A DNA stretch of 64,000 nucleotides, from positions 682,001-746,000 of the forward strand of contig NZ_LR734808.1 of the NCBI RefSeq assembly GCF_902506655.1. Reading direction: 5' to 3'. The translations under genes were made by a program, and so were the position numbers. The notes below the pieces were generated by a model. It made no database searches, was not told the origin of the DNA, and saw nothing but the letters and a program-made list of their open reading frames with translations. Of this stretch, positions 1 through 7,390 are shown one piece after another (the stretch's first letter is position 1; every line of letters begins with the position of its first letter). Origin of the DNA: Marinoscillum sp. 108 (lineage in GTDB: Bacteria > Bacteroidota > Bacteroidia > Cytophagales > Cyclobacteriaceae).

Positions 1-617
1 ACCTGAGCGGCATCCATGATGAGCACCTCACTGTCCCCGGTGAATGCCGGTCCGAACACATTGTGCGCTTGGAAGAACTTATTGGCACCCGCATGACAGA
101 CAATGACCTCTGGCTGGTACCAATCAATATTTTCCTTCACGCCTTCATACCAGATGGTATCACCGCACCAGTAGATGGTTTTTTCATTTTTGTGGCTCAA
201 CACAAACCCTGAAACCTCACCCATCAGGGGAAGAATGCTGCCGGTACCATGTTGGCCCTGGGTTTTTGAAAGCCTGATCCCACCTATGTCCACCTGATCC
301 TCTATCGGATGCACGGCCTGAAAACCCGCCGCCCGGATGGTCTCTGAGTCTTCCGGTTGGCAGTAGATGGGCAGGTCTTTGGGAATGATCGCCTGAGCCG
401 CTTCATCAAAGTGATCGGGGTGCAGGTGGGAGATGAGGACATAGTCCACGCCCTTCAGGATCTCCTCAGTACTCATGGGCAGTGGTACGGTGGGGTTTTT
501 GGCCTTTCCTGCAAAAGAGGGCTGTGTGCCTGCTTCGGCAAAATAAGGATCGATGAGAAAAGTGCTGCCCGCGTAATTGATTTTCAGGGTAGCATTTCGG
601 ATAAGTTGTAGTTCCAT
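1..617 (-). CDS. MBL-fold metal-dependent hydrolase (partial, 3' end outside window)
   Basis: Reverse-strand frame open from ATG at 617 to the window edge, 205 residues visible. It opens with a short beta-rich segment and carries the metallo-beta-lactamase metal motif HLHPDH at residues 64-69, then a later H and a GDTIWY segment typical of UlaG-like MBL hydrolases. Such enzymes are cytoplasmic dinuclear-metal hydrolases of esters, lactones or phosphodiesters; the substrate cannot be told. It is the last gene of a run after an AraC regulator and an isochorismatase-like hydrolase (59-base gap to the regulator stop). The C-terminus is missing only because the window stops. Family assignment is firm, function is not. 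Confidence 0.85.
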   Translation of the reverse strand, partial: MELQLIRNATLKINYAGSTFLIDPYFAEAGTQPSFAGKAKNPTVPLPMSTEEILKGVDYVLISHLHPDHFDEAAQAIIPKDLPIYCQPEDSETIRAAGFQAVHPIEDQVDIGGIRLSKTQGQHGTGSILPLMGEVSGFVLSHKNEKTIYWCGDTIWYEGVKENIDWYQPEVIVCHAGANKFFQAHNVFGPAFTGDSEVLIMDAAQ

Positions 618-676
618 AGACTTTTTTTGAAATCAAAGCTAGGAGCAGCGGCAGGCAGGGAGCCTATTCAAAATTG

Positions 677-1546
677 CTAATTTGCCTCGGTGCGCAAGAG
701 CGGGTAGAGGGAATTGGGCTCCTGCAGGCCCACCTTGTAGGCAATGTGCTCCAGGGTCATCTGGCCGGTTTTCAGGTATTCCTGAGCCTTGAGTATCCTG
801 ATATGGCGAATGAGCTGGTGCGGGGTGAGTCCGTACGCCTGCTTGAATACCCGAATGAAATGAAACTTGGACATGAAGACTTCCGCGCAGATGCGGTCCA
901 GCGTGAGGTCAGGATCGTTATACGCACTAAAGATCAGGTCCCGTCCGATGGCCACTCTCTTCGCCAGCTCTTTTTGGGTGGCCCTTTTCTGTGAAGGAAT
1001 GCGTTTGGTCACCTGTTGGTTTTGTGCGGAAAGCCTTTGAAGCAGCGAGCCGATGCCCGTGAGAAAATCTTCGGGACACAGTGAACGGTATTGATCCAAT
1101 AGCCCCTTCATGGCAGGATCCATGTAATAGAGGTGGTGTGGCCACTCCGCAGGCGCTTCACTTTCGGCAGGAGGATCCAGCAGCCGGTTGGGGCTGGTGC
1201 CCATGGCATGCATGAGCTGACGGTAGGTGCTGAGGCTCAGGTGAAGGTTTTGCACTTCTACGGCTTCATTCGCTTCGATGCGGTATTCGAAGGCCTCATA
1301 GGGATTGATGAGGCAGAGCGTCTGCTGGCAGATGCGCAGATGCTTCCCGCCGACGCTGAAGGTGGCTTCTCCCGGTGATTTCAGTGTGAACAGCGCAAAG
1401 GAGCTTTCAGGGACAGATTTTTCGTAAGTGCGGTAGCGCGATTGCACCAGCACATCCGGCCATTTCAGGTGCTGGCCATCTGGCGAGGGCTGGTTTCGCA
1501 ACCTGGAGATGGTCGACTGATCCGGAAATTGGCTGGCGAACATCAT
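677..1546 (-). CDS. AraC family transcriptional regulator
   Basis: 289 residues. The N-terminal ~170 residues form a cupin-like sensing part with no recognised ligand. The C-terminal ~95 residues are a double helix-turn-helix of the AraC/XylS type, with the first HTH around 'LDRICAEVFMSKFHFIRVFK' and the hallmark 'GLTPHQLIRHIRILKA' linker. The second HTH is shorter than usual: it ends soon after 'HIAYKVGLQEPNSLYPLLR', where the canonical phenylalanine-rich motif (GFxxxSxFxRxFK) is degenerate. The gene starts four bases after the stop of the isochorismatase-like gene, so both are co-transcribed. It probably controls its own operon, an inference from position only. Confidence 0.88.
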   Translation of the reverse strand: MMFASQFPDQSTISRLRNQPSPDGQHLKWPDVLVQSRYRTYEKSVPESSFALFTLKSPGEATFSVGGKHLRICQQTLCLINPYEAFEYRIEANEAVEVQNLHLSLSTYRQLMHAMGTSPNRLLDPPAESEAPAEWPHHLYYMDPAMKGLLDQYRSLCPEDFLTGIGSLLQRLSAQNQQVTKRIPSQKRATQKELAKRVAIGRDLIFSAYNDPDLTLDRICAEVFMSKFHFIRVFKQAYGLTPHQLIRHIRILKAQEYLKTGQMTLEHIAYKVGLQEPNSLYPLLRTEAN

Positions 1547-1550
1547 GAGG

Positions 1551-2147
1551 TCATGGGGTTACCACTTCGGGATCCTTCCATTGCTCCAGTACCTCTGCCG
1601 TGGTGGCGATGTGGGCAAACTCCCCGTTCAAACTGGCGATGGCCGTGTCGTGTATCAGCTGGGCACTAAAGAGCTGTCCGTCTTTCCCTTGCTTGCAAAA
1701 AGTAGCTGTGGCATCGTCTACCAGCGTGGTGTCAAACCCCAGGTTTCCGGCCATTCGGGTGGTGGTGGACACGCAGTGGTCTGTGGTGAGTCCCACGATG
1801 ACCAGTTTCGTGATGTGGGAACTCTCCAGTCGTTGCTGGAGGTCGGTGCCAATGAAGGCGCTGTTGACATTCTTTTCGATCACCGGCTCTCCGTCCAGAG
1901 GGGCCACCAGGGGATGGATGGCATTGCCCGGATGCGAAGGGTGCAGAGGTGATCCGGGTGTGGTGGAGCAGTGTTTAATGTGGAAAACAGGGAGCCGGCG
2001 GGCTCTCCATAGTTGCAGGAGCTCGGAGGCACGCTGCTCAGCTTCGGGGTTGTTTCGTTCTCCGCCCCAGTAGGCCAGGTCGTCAAAGGCCGACTGTATG
2101 TCGATGAGGAGCAGCGCCGGGCCGGGTGTGTTGGTTGGTGTGTTCAT
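1551..2147 (-). CDS. Isochorismatase-like cysteine hydrolase
   Basis: 198 residues from the ATG at 2147. An in-frame start at 2183 exists, but the family's beta-strand 1 (ALLLIDIQ) begins right after the shorter start, so that is preferred. The catalytic triad of the isochorismatase-like hydrolase superfamily is visible: Asp16 in LLLIDIQ, Lys92 in VIEKNVNSAF and nucleophile Cys125 in TTDHCVSTT. Members cleave amide or vinyl-ether bonds in small molecules (nicotinamidase, carbamoylases, isochorismatase). The FxGTxL(xx)L segment matches the common nicotinamidase-related subgroup. It is the first gene of a three-gene minus-strand operon with an AraC regulator and an MBL-fold hydrolase. Substrate unknown. 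Confidence 0.88.
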   Translation of the reverse strand: MNTPTNTPGPALLLIDIQSAFDDLAYWGGERNNPEAEQRASELLQLWRARRLPVFHIKHCSTTPGSPLHPSHPGNAIHPLVAPLDGEPVIEKNVNSAFIGTDLQQRLESSHITKLVIVGLTTDHCVSTTTRMAGNLGFDTTLVDDATATFCKQGKDGQLFSAQLIHDTAIASLNGEFAHIATTAEVLEQWKDPEVVTP

Positions 2148-2284
2148 TTGAAAGCAGTTGGTCAATGCCGATGAAACGGGCAATAAAAAGGCTGGGTTTC
2201 AGAAATGGGTGAATGAAAATGTCAGATGAGAGACGGTACCGTTGGTTAAAATACCCACTATTGGTGATTGCGGATCTTCTGTCG

Positions 2285-2319
2285 AATGATGAGATTCGAA
2301 TGAATTTAGTTTCATCATT
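2285..2319 (+). promoter_or_regulatory. Inverted repeat immediately before the start codon at 2320
   Basis: AATGATGA (2285-2292) and TCATCATT (2312-2319) are perfect inverted copies with a 19-base loop, the right arm touching the ATG. The transcript could fold the start region into a stem. A 10-base palindrome ACGGTACCGT lies upstream at 2233-2242 between the divergent genes. Function is inferred only. Confidence 0.3.
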
Positions 2320-3105
2320 ATGAGATACTTACTATCACTTTCATTTCTGACCTTATTCCTGGGTGTATCGGGTCAGTCAACCACTGAAGAATCGCTTCAG
2401 GTGGGGCAGTTGTATGAGTTTACTGCGTCAAAAATAGCAGCAATTACAGATCAAAAATATGTTGATGATGCCAATGGGCGGACTCCTTATGATGTTTCCT
2501 CCGGTTATATGGTAATCATCGATCATCTGAGCAATGACAGTGTTTACTACAGCTATCTCAATTTCAGTGATCAAAGTCTGTATAATACCTACAACACACC
2601 TGTCACCTGGGTGATGTCGAAAAAGGAGTTTAAAGAGATTACCAGACCACTTTATAGCCGATATAAGGGAGCCAAAGTAGGAGTCTATACCGTGCCATTT
2701 CGTCTGAGGGGAGTAGGTGGTGGGGGTGAACCTTTTGACTTTGAGTCCAGTCTTTCCCTGACTGCTAATTTGGTTTTTGGAGTGGGGTCAAGGAAGGAGA
2801 AGCATTCCACAGTAGATGGGTCGCTGGGTCTGGGGCTGACCAGTATAGGACTTGATTCTCTCAATAGCGAAGTGCCTGAAAATCGTACGGCTTCCGCTTT
2901 CACCCTCTCGATGGGGGTGGTCTTATGGCCCAATGAACACATCAATTTTGGAGCGTTCGTGGGGTGGGACAAGCTGGGTCTCAAGGACCGGTCTACCGAC
3001 TGGATTTATGACGGGAAAACCTGGCTGGGCCTGGGGATTAACATTGGCTTTGAAGCCCTGACCACCGACAAAAATGCCAAAATAGGAGGGAATGTAGGTA
3101 AGTGA
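2320..3105 (+). CDS. Secreted protein of unknown function, possible outer-membrane beta-barrel C-terminus
   Basis: 261 residues with a clear Sec signal peptide (about residues 1-18, cleavage near VSG-QS). The mature N-terminal half has no recognised domain. The C-terminal ~130 residues alternate polar and hydrophobic residues in strand-like stretches (SLSLTANLVFGVGS, SLGLGLTSIGL, AFTLSMGVVLW, INFGAFVGWDKLG, TWLGLGINIGFEAL), as in small Bacteroidota outer-membrane barrels. The gene stands alone, divergent from the isochorismatase operon. I do not recognise the family. It is real by signal peptide, codon pattern and length. Confidence 0.7.
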   Translation: MRYLLSLSFLTLFLGVSGQSTTEESLQVGQLYEFTASKIAAITDQKYVDDANGRTPYDVSSGYMVIIDHLSNDSVYYSYLNFSDQSLYNTYNTPVTWVMSKKEFKEITRPLYSRYKGAKVGVYTVPFRLRGVGGGGEPFDFESSLSLTANLVFGVGSRKEKHSTVDGSLGLGLTSIGLDSLNSEVPENRTASAFTLSMGVVLWPNEHINFGAFVGWDKLGLKDRSTDWIYDGKTWLGLGINIGFEALTTDKNAKIGGNVGK

Positions 3106-3181
3106 ATGCTTATTTAGGCATATGACGTGTCTGCTTGCAGACCGCAACACCACTTGGTGTTTGAGAAGGGACTGAGAGCGG

Positions 3182-3227
3182 AGGATTGCTTCGTCCCCCG
3201 ATAGTCATCGGGATACTCGCAATGACG
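3182..3227. repeat. Degenerate dispersed repeat unit (ATTGCTTCGT...CTCGCAATGACG)
   Basis: A 46-base element with an internal hairpin (CCCGAT-AGTC-ATCGGG). Its ends, ATTGCTTCGT and CTCGCAATGACG, match the core of the ATTCCGGT-type repeats found at 4.8-5.6, 9.8-10.1 and 42.8-42.9 kb when those are read on the opposite strand. It lies just after the stop of the gene at 2320-3105. Confidence 0.6.
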
Positions 3228-3277
3228 ATACTGGAGTCATCTGGAGGGGATAGGGTGTTTCGGTCAGTCGTGAGAAA

Positions 3278-4651
3278 TCACTTAATAAGGATAAGTGGTA
3301 ATTTCAAACAGATGGTATCTATCTTGTTTGAATGGAAATTGAAGTTCTCCTTCTTAAACCCTAAGACATGATCACCTCTTTTATAGCCTTTAAGATCAAT
3401 TATACATAGTAGTCCCCTTTCTCCATCATTTGGATGATTAAAATAGCCATATTGGATGGAGTCTCTGGGAATGAGTTGGTCATCTATCTTAAATTCTAGC
3501 CTACTTATCAATGCTTCCTTAATTTTGTTCGAATTGTCTTCTTTGATTTTTCTTAGCTCAGCTTTCAAAACTTTTTCAAGATGGTCAGTGGGTTTTTCAC
3601 CTTTCTTGTTTTCATTGATGACCCTTTGCATAGAATCCAGCTTGGGATTCTGGCTGATTATATCTTTTCTCCAAGAAAATATATTAACTAGTCCACTTTT
3701 TCTGACTGGGATTAAATTGGTATTTTTTTCGAGTAAATAATCATCAGAATCGGTATACCTCACAAATACCTCCAAAAAATCATCAAACAATTTCCTGCTC
3801 GGTATTGACAATGTTGTAATCGGATATGCAATAGGATTGGATCGGTGATACTCTTTATAGTCATCGTAGTAGTAAATCAAGTCAAAATAGACCTCAGTAT
3901 TACATTCCAATTTGTCCGGAAACTCAGGAAAAAATTTATTTGATTCAAACCGGCTCATTGGGGGGAGAAAACCTGAAATAATAATGTATGGAACTAATAA
4001 AAGCCCTACAGTTCTTTTGGCTACTCTCTTTGTGAAGCTCCGATATAAGGGCTCCCATAAAATTGACAAAGTCAATACCGAATTGGCCCTGATAAGTACT
4101 TTAGAAGTGAGAAGAAGTATTTTGCTAATCAAATCATCCGGAACATGTGCATTGGAGAAAAATCCAGGTTTTAGAAACTCCATGAACCCAAATACGCCGA
4201 TAAATATGAAAGCCATCAGTAGGAAAAAGTAATCGCTTAAAAGCGAAAGGTAAAGGACGTACAGAGTGAGTGAAATTGTAATGAAAATGCAATTAAGCAT
4301 GATTGGAAAAATGAGGCTTGCTACATAATCAAGTAATCTGACATACCTCAGCAACGAAGGGCTCACCGGGACCGAAGTTGTTAAATTTGCTTTATCTATC
4401 TGGTCACTTCTATATAAGCTCAATGCAGCTATCCAGAGTATACGAAGTACAAAATGAATTACCAGTGAGTGCTTTAATAGGTAAAATGAAATTATCATTG
4501 CCAAACCCATAAGTGTAGTATATGGGAAATACCTTTCATACATTATATCCGTACTCTTGTCAAAAATGTATTTATCAGCACTGAATATTACGGACAAAAG
4601 AATAGCCGTTACGATGAGTTCAAGCTGCCAATTATCATTTCTTCTTTTCAT
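3278..4651 (-). CDS. Multi-pass membrane protein of unknown function
   Basis: 457 residues. The N-terminal half holds about five hydrophobic segments (for instance LELIVTAILLSVIFSA, TLMGLAMIISFYLL, IMLNCIFITISLTLYVLYL, FFLLMAFIFIGVFGFMEFL, and VGLLLVPYIIISGFL). The C-terminal ~220 residues are soluble and charged, with a lysine/glutamate-rich helical stretch around residues 340-385. No domain is recognised. Base composition is AT-rich compared with the flanking metabolic genes and similar to the operon at 6630-9814, suggesting it belongs to the accessory stretch. It has no operon partner. Confidence 0.65.
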   Translation of the reverse strand: MKRRNDNWQLELIVTAILLSVIFSADKYIFDKSTDIMYERYFPYTTLMGLAMIISFYLLKHSLVIHFVLRILWIAALSLYRSDQIDKANLTTSVPVSPSLLRYVRLLDYVASLIFPIMLNCIFITISLTLYVLYLSLLSDYFFLLMAFIFIGVFGFMEFLKPGFFSNAHVPDDLISKILLLTSKVLIRANSVLTLSILWEPLYRSFTKRVAKRTVGLLLVPYIIISGFLPPMSRFESNKFFPEFPDKLECNTEVYFDLIYYYDDYKEYHRSNPIAYPITTLSIPSRKLFDDFLEVFVRYTDSDDYLLEKNTNLIPVRKSGLVNIFSWRKDIISQNPKLDSMQRVINENKKGEKPTDHLEKVLKAELRKIKEDNSNKIKEALISRLEFKIDDQLIPRDSIQYGYFNHPNDGERGLLCIIDLKGYKRGDHVLGFKKENFNFHSNKIDTICLKLPLILIK

Positions 4652-4780
4652 TTGATAAATATTACGATAGACGGTATATAAATCTAAAATAAATGACCTA
4701 TTCTGGAAAGTAAAGACCTACGGTATTTCGTGTTTAAAAATGAAATGAGAGTCGCAGACAGCCGTGTCGTATGTCATCCT

Positions 4781-4998
4781 GAGCAGGCGGTTGCAGACCG
4801 TCATCGCTGCGCTCGTCCAAAACGGGAATGACGGAGCGGGAAAGGAAGGTCATTCCGGTTTCTGAGGTACGAAGAAGACCGGAATCTCATCCATCATACC
4901 CCCTCATCATCAAAGATTCCGGTATTTGTCCATCGCTACGCTTGTCCAAAACCGGATGACGTTATGGAAAGTGCGAGGCGCGAAGCAATACCGGAATC
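4781..4998. repeat. Cluster of ATTCCGGT/ACCGGAAT hairpin repeats, left of the GIY-YIG gene
   Basis: The 410-base gap 4652-5061 holds no gene. It contains four units of a dispersed palindromic family: a partial one at 4801-4833, a full unit at 4851-4886 (ends CATTCCGGT and ACCGGAATC around a TTTCTGAGG...GAAGAAG core), one at 4915-4961 with the alternative core TTTGTCCATCGCTACGCTTG, and a right half at 4972-4998. Units alternate orientation and core type, as in REP-like clusters. Confidence 0.85.
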
Positions 4999-5061
4999 TA
5001 CCAAACCAGAATCGGCTTTTATTACGTGTCAGGAATATTGAAATCTATTTATCTTAATTAG

Positions 5062-5364
5062 ATGAAAACCAAGGGTGGCTATGTGTATATCATTGCCAAT
5101 AAAAACAGAACCGTCTTATATACTGGTGTTACAAATAATCTCTACTCAAGAGTATATGAGCATAAGACAGGTATAGGATCTGTATTTACAAGCAAATACA
5201 AATGTACCGATCTATTATATTTTCAGTTTTATGATACAATCATTGGGGCCATTGAACAGGAAAAACGAATGAAGAAATGGAAGCGATCATTCAAAGAAAG
5301 CCTCATCAATTCGATGAACCCAACTTGGAGGGATCTGTTTGATGAAATTGAGGATATGCAGTAA
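5062..5364 (+). CDS. Stand-alone GIY-YIG endonuclease domain protein
   Basis: 100 residues, essentially one GIY-YIG nuclease domain of the COG2827/YhbQ type. Visible are the GIY-equivalent YVYI, the YIG-equivalent YTGVTNN, the catalytic arginine in LYSRVYEHK and the metal-binding glutamate in IEQEKRMKKWKR. Single-domain members cut DNA at branched or single-stranded sites; cellular roles are mostly unknown. It lies exactly between two clusters of the same palindromic repeat (4781-4998 and 5393-5561), 63 bases from the nearest unit on the left and 28 on the right. That arrangement is like a REP sequence flanking its own nuclease gene and suggests the repeat as substrate (inference). Base use is AT-rich. 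Confidence 0.9.
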   Translation: MKTKGGYVYIIANKNRTVLYTGVTNNLYSRVYEHKTGIGSVFTSKYKCTDLLYFQFYDTIIGAIEQEKRMKKWKRSFKESLINSMNPTWRDLFDEIEDMQ

Positions 5365-5392
5365 AGTACTATGGTTTGGAGTGTTTCCCCTT

Positions 5393-5605
5393 CGTCATTC
5401 CGGTTTGCGAGGCACGAAGCAATACCGGAATCTCATCCATCATACCCCCTCATCATCAAAGATTCCGGTATTTGTCCATCGCTGCGCTTGTCCAAAACCG
5501 GAATGACGCAGCGGGAAAGGAAGGTCATTCCGGTTTCTGAGGCACGAAGAAGACCGGAATCTTCAACTGTGTGATGGTTCGACAGGCTCACCATGACAGG
5601 TTGAA
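5393..5605. repeat. Cluster of ATTCCGGT/ACCGGAAT hairpin repeats, right of the GIY-YIG gene
   Basis: Three full units at 5393-5433, 5461-5508 and 5524-5561. They share the stem ATTCCGGT/ACCGGAAT; the first and third have a GAGGCACGAAG core, the middle one a TTTGTCCATCGCTGCGCTTG core. About 58 bases from 5425 to 5482 are nearly identical to 4878-4936 left of the nuclease gene. A second repeat type, GTTCGACAGGCTCACCATG, follows at about 5577-5605. Apparent reading frames here are repeat artefacts. From 5606 to 5836 nothing else is recognisable apart from the upstream region of the HU-like gene. Confidence 0.88.
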
Positions 5606-5836
5606 GGACAGGCAAGTAGGAAGATCGAAATTTTACCACCACATTTTTTTCAGGGGACTATTGCATCGTTACAAGAAATATTTTTAATTAGTCGAGCTTT
5701 TTCTGGAACGTGGCCTACACCTGTATACGGCCTGTGTAAAGCAAAGGCAAAATCCAGCGAATACCCTATACCAGTAGTGAGCGGTTCGGAAGTGTTTGAG
5801 TGAGTTGAGTTATTTTTTTCACTAAACATTTTTTTT

Positions 5837-6274
5837 ATGGCACTTAAATTTTCGGTGGTTGCGCGTAAGAACCCCAGTGACCCCAATGCTCCTTTCAAGT
5901 ATTATCCACAGCCTGTGACCAGCGGCGAGTCTGGTTTCAAAAGTATGGCGCGGAAAATCCAGAAGAATACCGGTCAAAACTATGCCGACGTGATCGGTGT
6001 ATTGGCGGCTCTTGAAGACCTGCTGCCCGATGAGATCAAAAATGGCAATATCATCCGGCTGGGGGATATTGGCAGCTTCTATCCCAGGTACAAGAGCGTA
6101 CCGAGTGAAAGGGCAGAAGATGTGACCAGCAGGAACATTGAGCATGTGAATATCATGTTCAGGTCCAACAAGGAATTTCTGGAGCAACTCAACACCACGT
6201 TGGCGTTTGAAAAGGTAGATGCCGGGAGCGTAAAAGCTGCCGATGAGGAGGTTCCGGAAGAGACGGAAAGCTGA
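5837..6274 (+). CDS. HU family DNA-binding protein (HU-HIG type)
   Basis: 145 residues. The body (about 1-120) matches the Bacteroidota-specific HU-like domain: it opens with LKFSVVARKNP, contains a helical part with VIGVLAALEDLLPDEIKNG, then the strand IIRLGDIGSFYPRYKS and the short DNA-arm region AEDVTSRNIEHVNIMFR. A glutamate-rich acidic tail ends it. These proteins bind and bend DNA and are often present in many copies per genome. It is monocistronic, with a strong terminator directly behind. Its place beside the repeat clusters and the ABC-3C-like operon may be incidental. Start at 5837 agrees with the family N-terminus. Confidence 0.9.
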   Translation: MALKFSVVARKNPSDPNAPFKYYPQPVTSGESGFKSMARKIQKNTGQNYADVIGVLAALEDLLPDEIKNGNIIRLGDIGSFYPRYKSVPSERAEDVTSRNIEHVNIMFRSNKEFLEQLNTTLAFEKVDAGSVKAADEEVPEETES

Positions 6275-6286
6275 TCCTCATGATTC

Positions 6287-6322
6287 ACCGCCATCTTCTG
6301 AAAAAAGATGGCGGTCTTTTTG
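6287..6322 (+). terminator. Rho-independent terminator of the HU-like gene
   Basis: ACCGCCATCTT (6287-6297) pairs with AAGATGGCGGT (6305-6315) and is followed by CTTTTTG. It begins 12 bases after the HU-like stop codon. Confidence 0.85.
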
Positions 6323-6380
6323 AAAAACATGGCCATCTTTTCGAAAAACATCACCGTCTTTTCAGAAAAGATGGCCGTCT
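6306..6380 (+). repeat. Imperfect ~21-base tandem repeats forming nested terminator hairpins
   Basis: Four successive units of the pattern ATGGCC(A/G)TCTTTTCGAAAAAC follow one another, starting inside the first terminator. Units two and four are inverse-complementary (GGCCATCTTTTC at ~6331 with GAAAAGATGGCC at ~6365), making a second large hairpin that ends in TCTTTTTT. The 21-base period makes an antisense frame look like heptad repeats, which is an artefact. The rest of the 6275-6629 gap is the promoter region of the next operon. Confidence 0.7.
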
Positions 6381-6553
6381 TTTTTGGGTTCGTTGGTAGG
6401 GGCTGATTCTGGAGTGATTGGAGACGTATTTCGGGAACTTGGTGATTGCTTTTTAGCACTGAGGAGTTAAGAAAAAAGGTATTGGAAGATGAGAGGGTAA
6501 ACGTGTGCATCAAATGAATCGAGGCAATTACTGCAAATTTTTCATAAAAAGGC

Positions 6554-6591
6554 TTAATTGCAATTAATTTACCATAATTATGGTATTGCAA
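6554..6591 (+). promoter_or_regulatory. Twin perfect palindromes upstream of the ABC-3C-like operon (candidate operator)
   Basis: TTAATTGCAATTAA (6554-6567) and TACCATAATTATGGTA (6570-6585) are perfect palindromes two bases apart, and a further TTGCAA follows at 6585-6590. They end about 40 bases before the first start codon at 6630, where an operator or promoter would lie. No regulator gene is adjacent, so the binding protein would be an operon product or encoded elsewhere. The symmetry is seen; its function is inferred. Confidence 0.55.
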
Positions 6592-6629
6592 GTAAGTGAG
6601 ATTAAGTTAACCTTTAAGGAATTTAGCCA

Positions 6630-6821
6630 ATGGATTTTATGGATCAGGATGATTTGAAACTAATCGGAATAATTGCTTCAATTGTAATTGGGTTGTTGGG
6701 AGCTGGGTGGTTCGTAAATAAAAACTCCAATAACAAATCAAATAAATCTAAGCAAAAGAACATCTCCATTAATGGCAACAATAATAGAATAGTGGGTGCA
6801 GATGACAATTCAGGCAAATAA
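6630..6821 (+). CDS. Small single-TM protein with Asn/Gly-rich motif; putative membrane half of a split effector
   Basis: 63 residues. Residues ~11-29 form one transmembrane helix (LIGIIASIVIGLLGAGWFV), followed by an Asn/Lys/Ser-rich basic linker. The last ~20 residues carry QKNISING and NRIVG and DNS. The next protein begins with the same pattern (QKNIDIGG, NKIVG, DNS). The stop codon overlaps the next start as TAATG, so the two are translationally coupled. ABC-3C systems normally have an effector domain, often membrane-spanning, fused to a C-terminal domain; here the membrane piece seems to be a separate gene. The shared motif and coupling are seen; the effector role is inference. Not recognisable on its own. 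Confidence 0.7.
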   Translation: MDFMDQDDLKLIGIIASIVIGLLGAGWFVNKNSNNKSNKSKQKNISINGNNNRIVGADDNSGK

Positions 6822-7390
6822 TGGTTAATCAAAAAAACATTGATATTGGTGGAGATGGGAATAAAATAGTAGGTGGTAATGACAACTCTACAACTAATAA
6901 TATTACTATACAGCCCAGTGGAAAGCTTTCATCACTATTTAGTAAGCTTAAAGAGCAATTTGAAGAAGGAGAAAAAATAAGTAATATCTCAAATGACCTA
7001 ATCAGATATACCAGCGATAGAGATATAATTGGTCTTGAAGAGAAGCTGAAATTAGCACAAAAACAACATCTTTTTGAGGACTTTTCATGGTTGAAGCAAG
7101 AATTTCATAAAAAGCTGTTACTCTATCAGGAATATGCCCCAGCACAAGAAATATTTGCGTTCATATTGGCAATAGTTCTGGATAGGTATCGAAATATAAT
7201 AAGGCCAATGCTTCAATCGGGCAGCAGTGAATCAGATGTTTTAAGGTCAATTTCTCAAGAAGTCACACGACCAATATTAGATCTTATCCATCAAGAGGGT
7301 TGTGATGACATTATTGGAATTTCATCTACTGAAATTGAGGGAATGTTTCATTATTTGACAGGAACCTGTCATATAAAATGGGCTGTATGA
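6821..7390 (+). CDS. ABC-three-component system C-terminal-domain (CTD-like) protein
   Basis: 189 residues. Residues 1-35 are an Asn/Gly/Asp-rich strand-like segment (QKNIDIGG, NKIVGG, DNS, NNITI) also present at the end of the upstream small membrane protein. The rest is helical and resembles the C-terminal domain of ABC-3C effector proteins, including an LxEEKxxLAQ-like helix, YAPAQEIFAFILAIV and the terminal FHYLTGTCHIKW signature. In that system class the CTD links the effector to the middle component and SMC-like ATPase. Start overlaps the previous stop by one base and its end overlaps the next gene by 13 bases. It lacks a catalytic or TM effector domain of its own, fitting a split arrangement. 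AT-rich like its partners. Confidence 0.72.
   Translation: MVNQKNIDIGGDGNKIVGGNDNSTTNNITIQPSGKLSSLFSKLKEQFEEGEKISNISNDLIRYTSDRDIIGLEEKLKLAQKQHLFEDFSWLKQEFHKKLLLYQEYAPAQEIFAFILAIVLDRYRNIIRPMLQSGSSESDVLRSISQEVTRPILDLIHQEGCDDIIGISSTEIEGMFHYLTGTCHIKWAV

Noticed and set aside
5371-5642. Two short proteins (67 and 69 residues) next to the GIY-YIG gene
   Set aside because: Both lie inside the repeat cluster and read through the hairpin units in opposite directions; they are artefacts of repeat sequence.
6079-6591. 170-residue antisense frame with heptad-like repeats (KTAIFSE, KTVMFFE, KMAMFFK)
   Set aside because: The regularity comes from the 21-base tandem terminator repeats; the frame also runs antisense through the HU-like gene and over the palindromes.
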